Shown piece after piece: positions 22,012-25,697 of a stretch of 25,697 bases of DNA. Source of the DNA: Fidelibacterota bacterium UBA7301 (GTDB lineage: Bacteria; Fidelibacterota; Marinisomatia; Marinisomatales; TCS55). Position numbers and translations under genes: made by a program. The number at the start of each line of letters is the position of its first letter. Within the stretch, counting starts at the first letter, position 1. The notes under the pieces are model-generated. The model made no database searches. It had not been told where the DNA came from and saw only the letters and a list, made by a program, of their open reading frames with translations. The stretch covers positions 1 through 25,697 of the forward strand of contig DKQT01000005.1 in assembly GCA_002471845.1 (NCBI GenBank). The letters are read 5' to 3'.

Positions 22012-22356
22012 TTAAAAAAGTGACTTCAACACTAACGCTTCCAGCGTGTGAAACGCCAGAAAAGAGCCCACAAAACTAAACATGAAAGGATACGGATTGA
22101 AAGTATAAAAGTAAAAAATCATTAACAAATATGACCCAAAGATGAACATTTTACCTATAAAACCAACCATGAGAATTTTTATCGTCAATTGGGGGTTTTT
22201 TGCCTTTGCTCGGAACAGGTAAAATAATTCAACAGCCGCGACGGCCCAGGGTAAAATAATACCTAAAAATATTTCAAAGCCGAATTCAGGGCGAATTCCG
22301 GCCCCCAATCCAAAAATCCCTAAAGCAATCGCTGTAAGATAAATAATGGATCTCAT
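22012..22356 (-). CDS. atpI: AtpI-like ATP synthase accessory membrane protein
   Basis: The 114-residue product is very hydrophobic with four predicted helices (about 4-20, 28-46, 57-77 and 84-108) and a short basic loop (RAKAKNPQ). Its size, topology and place just upstream of atpB fit the AtpI/UncI family, which helps assemble the c ring or stabilise Fo. Sequence identity to known AtpI is not obvious by eye, so the name leans on context. Its ATG overlaps the atpZ stop by one base (TAATG), and atpB follows after 26 bp. Confidence 0.72.
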   Translation of the reverse strand: MRSIIYLTAIALGIFGLGAGIRPEFGFEIFLGIILPWAVAAVELFYLFRAKAKNPQLTIKILMVGFIGKMFIFGSYLLMIFYFYTFNPYPFMFSFVGSFLAFHTLEALVLKSLF

Positions 22357-22595
22357 TATTTAAAAACAGTCTTGGCTAATTCATAAAATCCAATCACAAT
22401 CCCCAGGCTGAGGCCGATGAGCAGCCATAAAGGAGATGTATTAAAAAACTGATCTAAAAAATATCCCAAAGCACCTAAGAATAATACGGCGGCTAATAAT
22501 GTGTAAGAGGCTGCGGCAGCCGGTCCGGACTGGCGGACAAATCGTTGAAATTGCTGAAAGGATTTTCCTAAAAAATTGTCTGAATCATTCGTCAT
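22356..22595 (-). CDS. atpZ: AtpZ-like small ATP synthase accessory protein
   Basis: The product is 79 residues from the ATG at 22595. This start gives MTNDSDNFLGKSFQQF and lies inside the 3' end of the bactofilin gene (11-bp overlap); the frame is open further upstream but only as a shadow of bactofilin. Two transmembrane helices (about 25-46 and 52-73) around a short loop match the AtpZ/ATPase_gene1 family found at the head of many atp operons, proposed to work with AtpI in Fo assembly or Mg2+ supply. The AAASYTLLAAVLFLGALGYFLD and GLSLGIVIGFYEL segments are characteristic. Confidence 0.82.
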   Translation of the reverse strand: MTNDSDNFLGKSFQQFQRFVRQSGPAAAASYTLLAAVLFLGALGYFLDQFFNTSPLWLLIGLSLGIVIGFYELAKTVFK

Positions 22596-22995
22596 ATTGA
22601 TCGGAATGATCTTCTGCGGCGGGTGATTCCGGGTGATAATCTGGGTCAACAGTTGGTTCACTTCCGGCAAGGACACAATGCCCTTGGAATTGAGCACCTT
22701 CTTCGATGACTAATGTGCGATAAATCAAATCACCCTTGAGTTGAGATTCTGCCCCCAGTACCGCACGGTTCTCTACTCGAACATTGCCGTCCACTGTCCC
22801 GCCGATATGGGAATCATTGGCCTGGACATTGCCATGCACTTCACCGCCGCGGGCAATCCGCACTGGTCCTTCGGATGTAACATCCCCAAATACTTTCCCA
22901 TAAACAGCCACACCGCCCTCACAGGAAATACTCCCCTGGATAACTGCGTCGGCGCCAATCATAGTATGTACATCTTTATATTCACTTTTAGCCAT
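22585..22995 (-). CDS. Bactofilin
   Basis: The product is 136 residues from the ATG at 22995, one base after the stop of the M23 peptidase gene (TAATATG). It contains the bactofilin (DUF583) beta-helix: DAVIQGSISCEGGVAVYGKV, GDVTSEGPVRIARGGEVHG, HIGGTVDGNVRVENRAVLG and QLKGDLIYRTLVIEEGAQFQG, with glycines at regular turns. A polar, acidic C-terminal tail (about 110-136) is disordered. Bactofilins polymerise without nucleotide into membrane-bound filaments that position cell-wall enzymes. The M23 endopeptidase gene directly upstream is the classic partner, as for LmdC-BacA or Csd1-CcmA pairs. The tail encodes the atpZ start. Confidence 0.93.
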   Translation of the reverse strand: MAKSEYKDVHTMIGADAVIQGSISCEGGVAVYGKVFGDVTSEGPVRIARGGEVHGNVQANDSHIGGTVDGNVRVENRAVLGAESQLKGDLIYRTLVIEEGAQFQGHCVLAGSEPTVDPDYHPESPAAEDHSDQYDE

Positions 22996-22996
22996 A

Positions 22997-23773
22997 TTAT
23001 TCCACACTCATATTGCTTTTTTTCAACTCCGGAAAATACGACAAAGGATCCACTGCTTCCCCATCTTTCCATATTTCAAAATGCAAGTGGGGACCGGAAC
23101 TCATACCAGAATTTCCTGATGTTGCAATGATATCGCCGCGGCTGACTTCCTGGTACTGATCAACCAACAATAATTCGTTATGTCCATAATAGGTGAAATA
23201 CTCGTTTCCATGATAGATCACAGCCAAGTTACCCAATTCCGGTGTCCACCCGGCAAACACAACCTGTCCTTGTGCTGAAGCCATTACCGGTTCTCCTGAT
23301 TGGACTGCAATGTCAACCCCAAAATGTTGCCGAATATCCGCTTCCTTTTCTTCGATCATTTCTTGGGTAAGGTATCCCTCCACCGGTAAAATTGACGGAA
23401 TATTTTCGAGATAAGCCAAATGGATCGGCTCATCATTCATCAGCTCCACCAAGTTCCCTTCCCCGGATTCACTGACAGCTAAATCGGTTCCTAAAGCTTT
23501 TTGAACCACCAACTCCATTTGTTTCAAGCGTTCCAGGTCCCGGTATAATTCCAAAACTTTCGTACGTTCCCCGATTACTTCGCTGTACCGCTTTTCCATC
23601 CTTTTATGGTCGAGGGCTTTGGGCGTGAAATAAATCAAAGCAAAAACCATCCCCGATAAAATGCTAATTATGGTAACCAGGATAAACAAGGTACGCCTGC
23701 GGGAGATAGAAAAGCGTTTGTTCTCTCCATCATGGTCCGGGATGATCAGGAAAGTGTAACGGCTGGGGTGCAT
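22997..23773 (-). CDS. Membrane-anchored M23 metalloendopeptidase
   Basis: Counting from the GTG at 23776, which gives one extra residue, the protein is 259 long; I take the ATG at 23773. It has a cytoplasmic basic N-terminus, one transmembrane helix (about 30-50), a coiled coil (about 56-95) and a C-terminal LytM/M23 domain. All zinc and catalytic residues are present: His151 and Asp155 in HFGVD, His199 in YYGHNE, and His230 and His232 in GPHLHFEIW. It should therefore be an active DD-endopeptidase cutting peptidoglycan cross-links in the periplasm. The next gene is bactofilin, and the N-terminal tail may be the contact to it, as in LmdC-type proteins. ParB ends 6 bp upstream. Confidence 0.92.
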   Translation of the reverse strand: MHPSRYTFLIIPDHDGENKRFSISRRRTLFILVTIISILSGMVFALIYFTPKALDHKRMEKRYSEVIGERTKVLELYRDLERLKQMELVVQKALGTDLAVSESGEGNLVELMNDEPIHLAYLENIPSILPVEGYLTQEMIEEKEADIRQHFGVDIAVQSGEPVMASAQGQVVFAGWTPELGNLAVIYHGNEYFTYYGHNELLLVDQYQEVSRGDIIATSGNSGMSSGPHLHFEIWKDGEAVDPLSYFPELKKSNMSVE

Positions 23774-23779
23774 CACTAA

Positions 23780-24637
23780 TTATTCGATTGAACGCAACAG
23801 GTCCAGGATACGTTCCAAATCGTCATCAGAAAAATAATCCACAACAATGGAACCGCCTTTTTCCCCTCTATGATTCAGGCGAACTTTCGTTCCAAGTATT
23901 GTTATCATTTCATTTTCCAATTGGCGAACAGCTGAATTTTTTGGTTTTGGTTTTTTCCCTGTGGCTTTGGCTTTGGCTTTTCCTTTGGCAACAGCTTCAG
24001 CACCGCGAACAGATAAATCATGATTCAAAATGAGTTGCCAAAGTTTGAGCATCCCAGTTTGGGTTTTCATAGATAAAATTGCCCGCCCATGGCCTGCCGA
24101 TATTTTATTTTCCCTGATACTTTTCTTGATTTTCGGCGGCAGCTGCAGCAGCCTTAAGGCATTGGTAATTGTTACGCGGCTCTTCCCAACTGCTTTGGCA
24201 ATATCCACCTGGGACAAGCTGAATTCTCCCTGAAGTACGGCATAAGCTTCCGCTTCTTCAATGGGATTCAAGTTTTCCCGCTGTATATTCTCAATCAGGG
24301 CCACTTCCATCATTTCCGCCTCATCCGTTATTTCAAGGATATAGGCAGGAATGTTTTTTTGCTTTGCCAGTTTTGAGGCTCGCAGGCGACGTTCACCGGC
24401 AATCAGGATATACCCATTTTTATCTGCCCGAACGGTAATGGGTGTTATTACCCCCTTTTCCTTTATCGATGCGGCCAATTCATCCAATGCCTTGCTATCA
24501 AAGTGTTTCCGGGGCTGGTGGGGGTTCTTTTTTATTTTGGAAACAGGAATTGTGGTCACACCGGCCGGTGAAACATCCTGTTTTTCAAGAGGGCGGATCA
24601 GGGCATCCAGCCCTTTACCCAAGCGCTTAGTTGCCAT
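23780..24637 (-). CDS. parB: Chromosome-partitioning protein ParB (Spo0J family)
   Basis: The 285-residue product has the N-terminal ParA-activating tail (RLGKGLDALI), the ParB/Srx CTP-binding domain with IKKNPHQPRKHFD (about 35-47) and box II GERRLRA (81-87), an HTH DNA-binding domain (LSQVDIAKAVGKSRVTITNAL, about 135-157), a lysine-rich linker (KGKAKAKATGKKPKPKNS, about 215-235) and a short C-terminal dimerisation domain. It would load at parS and slide on DNA as a CTP-dependent clamp. No parS site of the TGTTTCACGTGAAACA type was seen in this window. Its start overlaps the parA end by 11 bp. Confidence 0.96.
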   Translation of the reverse strand: MATKRLGKGLDALIRPLEKQDVSPAGVTTIPVSKIKKNPHQPRKHFDSKALDELAASIKEKGVITPITVRADKNGYILIAGERRLRASKLAKQKNIPAYILEITDEAEMMEVALIENIQRENLNPIEEAEAYAVLQGEFSLSQVDIAKAVGKSRVTITNALRLLQLPPKIKKSIRENKISAGHGRAILSMKTQTGMLKLWQLILNHDLSVRGAEAVAKGKAKAKATGKKPKPKNSAVRQLENEMITILGTKVRLNHRGEKGGSIVVDYFSDDDLERILDLLRSIE

Positions 24638-25391
24638 GGCTCAAAATCTCCTCTACCAATGACATATAGTTTTGGGCGCCGGTCGAATTGGCATCATAAA
24701 GTAAAACGGGCTTCCCGAAACTGGGCGCTTCACTTAAACGTACATTCCGCTGGATAACAGTTTTGAATAATTTATCTTCGAAATAACTGCGCACTTCATC
24801 GGCTACCTGTTTGGATAGGTTTAATCTTCCATCATACATGGTTAAAAGTACACCTTCTATTTCCAGATTTGGATTCAAATTTTTCTGAACCAATCGAATG
24901 GTATTCAGAAGCTGCCCCAATCCTTCCAAGGCATAGTATTCGCATTGGATAGGAATAATAACAGTGTCGGAACAGGTCAATGCATTTAATGTCAGTAATC
25001 CCAGGGAAGGGGGGCAATCCACCAGGATATAATCATATTTTCTCAGGATAGGTTTCAGCACTTTTTCCAGTTGATGTTCACGGGCCATAACGCTCACCAA
25101 TTCAACCTCAGCACCCACTAGATCACCGGTAGATGTAATGATGTCCAGATAGTCCAATTGCGTTTTTGTAATTACATCTTTTGTGGCTGAGCCCCTGATA
25201 AGGGCATCATAAATCGTTCCCTTGGATTCCATGAGCAATTCTTCAATACCGGTGGTGGCATTGGATTGGGGGTCCAGATCAATCAGCAGCGTTTTCATTT
25301 CGGACACAGCGAGGCTCACCGCCAGGTTCACTGAAGTTGTGGTTTTTCCCACACCGCCTTTTTGATTGGTTAATGATATAATGTGTGCCAT
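24627..25391 (-). CDS. parA: Chromosome-partitioning ATPase ParA (Soj family)
   Basis: The 254-residue product is a chromosomal-type ParA. It has the deviant Walker A KGGVGKTT at 11-18 with the signature lysine, the switch I region DLDPQSNATTG (about 39-49), Walker B YILVDCPPSLG (about 121-131) and RNVRLSEAPSFGKPVLLYD near the end. The absence of an N-terminal HTH places it with Soj/MinD-like chromosomal ParAs rather than plasmid type Ia. It is the first gene of a long minus-strand block. No purine-rich ribosome-binding site is visible, but a 6-bp inverted repeat lies just upstream of the ATG. Confidence 0.97.
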   Translation of the reverse strand: MAHIISLTNQKGGVGKTTTSVNLAVSLAVSEMKTLLIDLDPQSNATTGIEELLMESKGTIYDALIRGSATKDVITKTQLDYLDIITSTGDLVGAEVELVSVMAREHQLEKVLKPILRKYDYILVDCPPSLGLLTLNALTCSDTVIIPIQCEYYALEGLGQLLNTIRLVQKNLNPNLEIEGVLLTMYDGRLNLSKQVADEVRSYFEDKLFKTVIQRNVRLSEAPSFGKPVLLYDANSTGAQNYMSLVEEILSHGN

Positions 25392-25397
25392 AATAGT

Positions 25398-25418
25398 ACT
25401 GTTGTTCTAAAAAACAGT
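25398..25418 (-). promoter_or_regulatory. Inverted repeat just upstream of parA
   Basis: ACTGTT and AACAGT form 6-bp arms around a 9-nt centre, ending 6 bp before the parA ATG. The place where a ribosome-binding site would be is instead this structure. It could be an operator or a 5' UTR hairpin. The remaining sequence to 25592 is AT-rich and should hold the parA promoter; no confident -35/-10 pair stands out (the best is TTGTCT with TAATCC at 17-bp spacing). Confidence 0.3.
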
Positions 25419-25592
25419 CGGGGAATTTAGGTGCGATAAATTTGCCGATACAAGTTGATGAATCATTTTAATCAAAATTCAATAAATTTTGACCGCAGGA
25501 TTATTCAAAATGAACCAAACAGACAATAAACTATCTGAAAAAATCAAAAATGATGTTTTTTCATGTCAACTCCTATCAAGTCTGTTTCTTCT

Positions 25593-25697
25593 TCAATCTG
25601 CGCAAAAAGTCCTAATGGTTTCAATACATCCTTCTTTTTGATCTAACGCTAACAGCAGAAGTAAGTCACCCGGCTCAGCCCACTCCAAAGAGAAATT
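25593..25697 (-). CDS. C-terminal fragment, possibly Mur-ligase/cyanophycin-synthetase-like
   Basis: The last 34 codons of a gene entering from the right edge are open and end in TGA at 25593. The peptide contains EWAEPGDLLLLLALDQKEGCIETIRTF. The A-x-P-G-D-L-x-x-x-x-x-x-D pattern followed by an amphipathic helix resembles the end of the Mur-ligase-like domain of cyanophycin-synthetase-type proteins. The fragment is too short for a firm call. It lies 201 bp upstream of parA in the same direction. Confidence 0.42.
   Translation of the reverse strand, partial: NFSLEWAEPGDLLLLLALDQKEGCIETIRTFCAD

Noticed and set aside
22596..22697. Thirty-four-codon extension of atpZ
   Set aside because: It is a shadow of the bactofilin C-terminus; MTNDSDNF at 22595 is the natural start.
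25392..25592. oriC or parS in the spacer upstream of parA
   Set aside because: No DnaA boxes (TTATCCACA-type) and no TGTTTCACGTGAAACA-type parS were seen.
25510..25650. Plus-strand short frame starting MNQTDNKLSEKIKND
   Set aside because: Overlaps antisense the better-supported tail of the gene entering from the right edge, and has no ribosome-binding site.

Overview
The window reads as a chromosomal segment of a Gram-negative bacterium, probably from the Fibrobacterota-Chlorobiota-Bacteroidota (FCB) side of the tree and possibly a Candidatus Marinimicrobia (SAR406) relative. That placement is inference from gene style: the N-terminus of ATP synthase subunit b, a long subunit a, bactofilin, a TatT-type lipoprotein and a giant Asp-box (VPS10/sortilin-like) secreted protein. 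No rRNA, tRNA, CRISPR array, transposase or integrase was seen, so taxonomy cannot be fixed from this window alone.

Layout. (1) Positions 1-1759, minus strand: an AT-rich accessory stretch of small genes. It holds the start of a GyrI-like domain protein, a 69-aa two-helix membrane protein, a secreted YwqK/MORN-like repeat protein, a 30-aa single-helix peptide, and a membrane protein that appears split by a frameshift. Three copies of a short repeat sit at gene junctions here. The split gene overlaps the 3' end of phoH. (2) phoH (minus) diverges from a plus-strand run: a TatT-family lipoprotein, then a DUF2953-like protein, a GerW/YtfJ protein and a two-CBS-domain protein closely packed, then a 1033-aa secreted beta-propeller protein. 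(3) Positions 8225-12114, minus strand: a tightly packed five-gene set with lipid kinase, alpha/beta hydrolase, small cupin, MTAN-like nucleosidase and a spore-photoproduct-lyase-like radical SAM protein. (4) An exported Pcm, a YbaK-type deacylase and aspS, all minus, with an unusual pair of perfect palindromes between aspS and ybaK. (5) Positions 15554-25391, minus strand: thirteen closely spaced or overlapping genes, parA-parB-M23 peptidase-bactofilin-atpZ-atpI-atpB-E-F-H-A-G-D-C, ending at a strong rho-independent terminator. (6) The right edge holds the last 34 codons of a gene that may be Mur-ligase/cyanophycin-synthetase-like.

How the genes fit together. The largest block joins chromosome partitioning (ParAB), cell-wall shape (M23 endopeptidase plus bactofilin scaffold) and the complete F1Fo ATP synthase in one apparent transcription unit. 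The radical SAM enzyme overlaps a nucleosidase of a family that can remove 5'-deoxyadenosine, the inhibitory by-product of radical SAM chemistry. The AspRS carries residues typical of the non-discriminating form, which would imply indirect Asn-tRNA synthesis through GatCAB elsewhere in the genome. The most unusual points are the SPL-like enzyme lacking the hydrogen-donor cysteine, a second glutamate in the outer helix of the ATP synthase c subunit, the palindromes, and the repeats in the small-gene region. No stretch over 300 bases lacks a gene.
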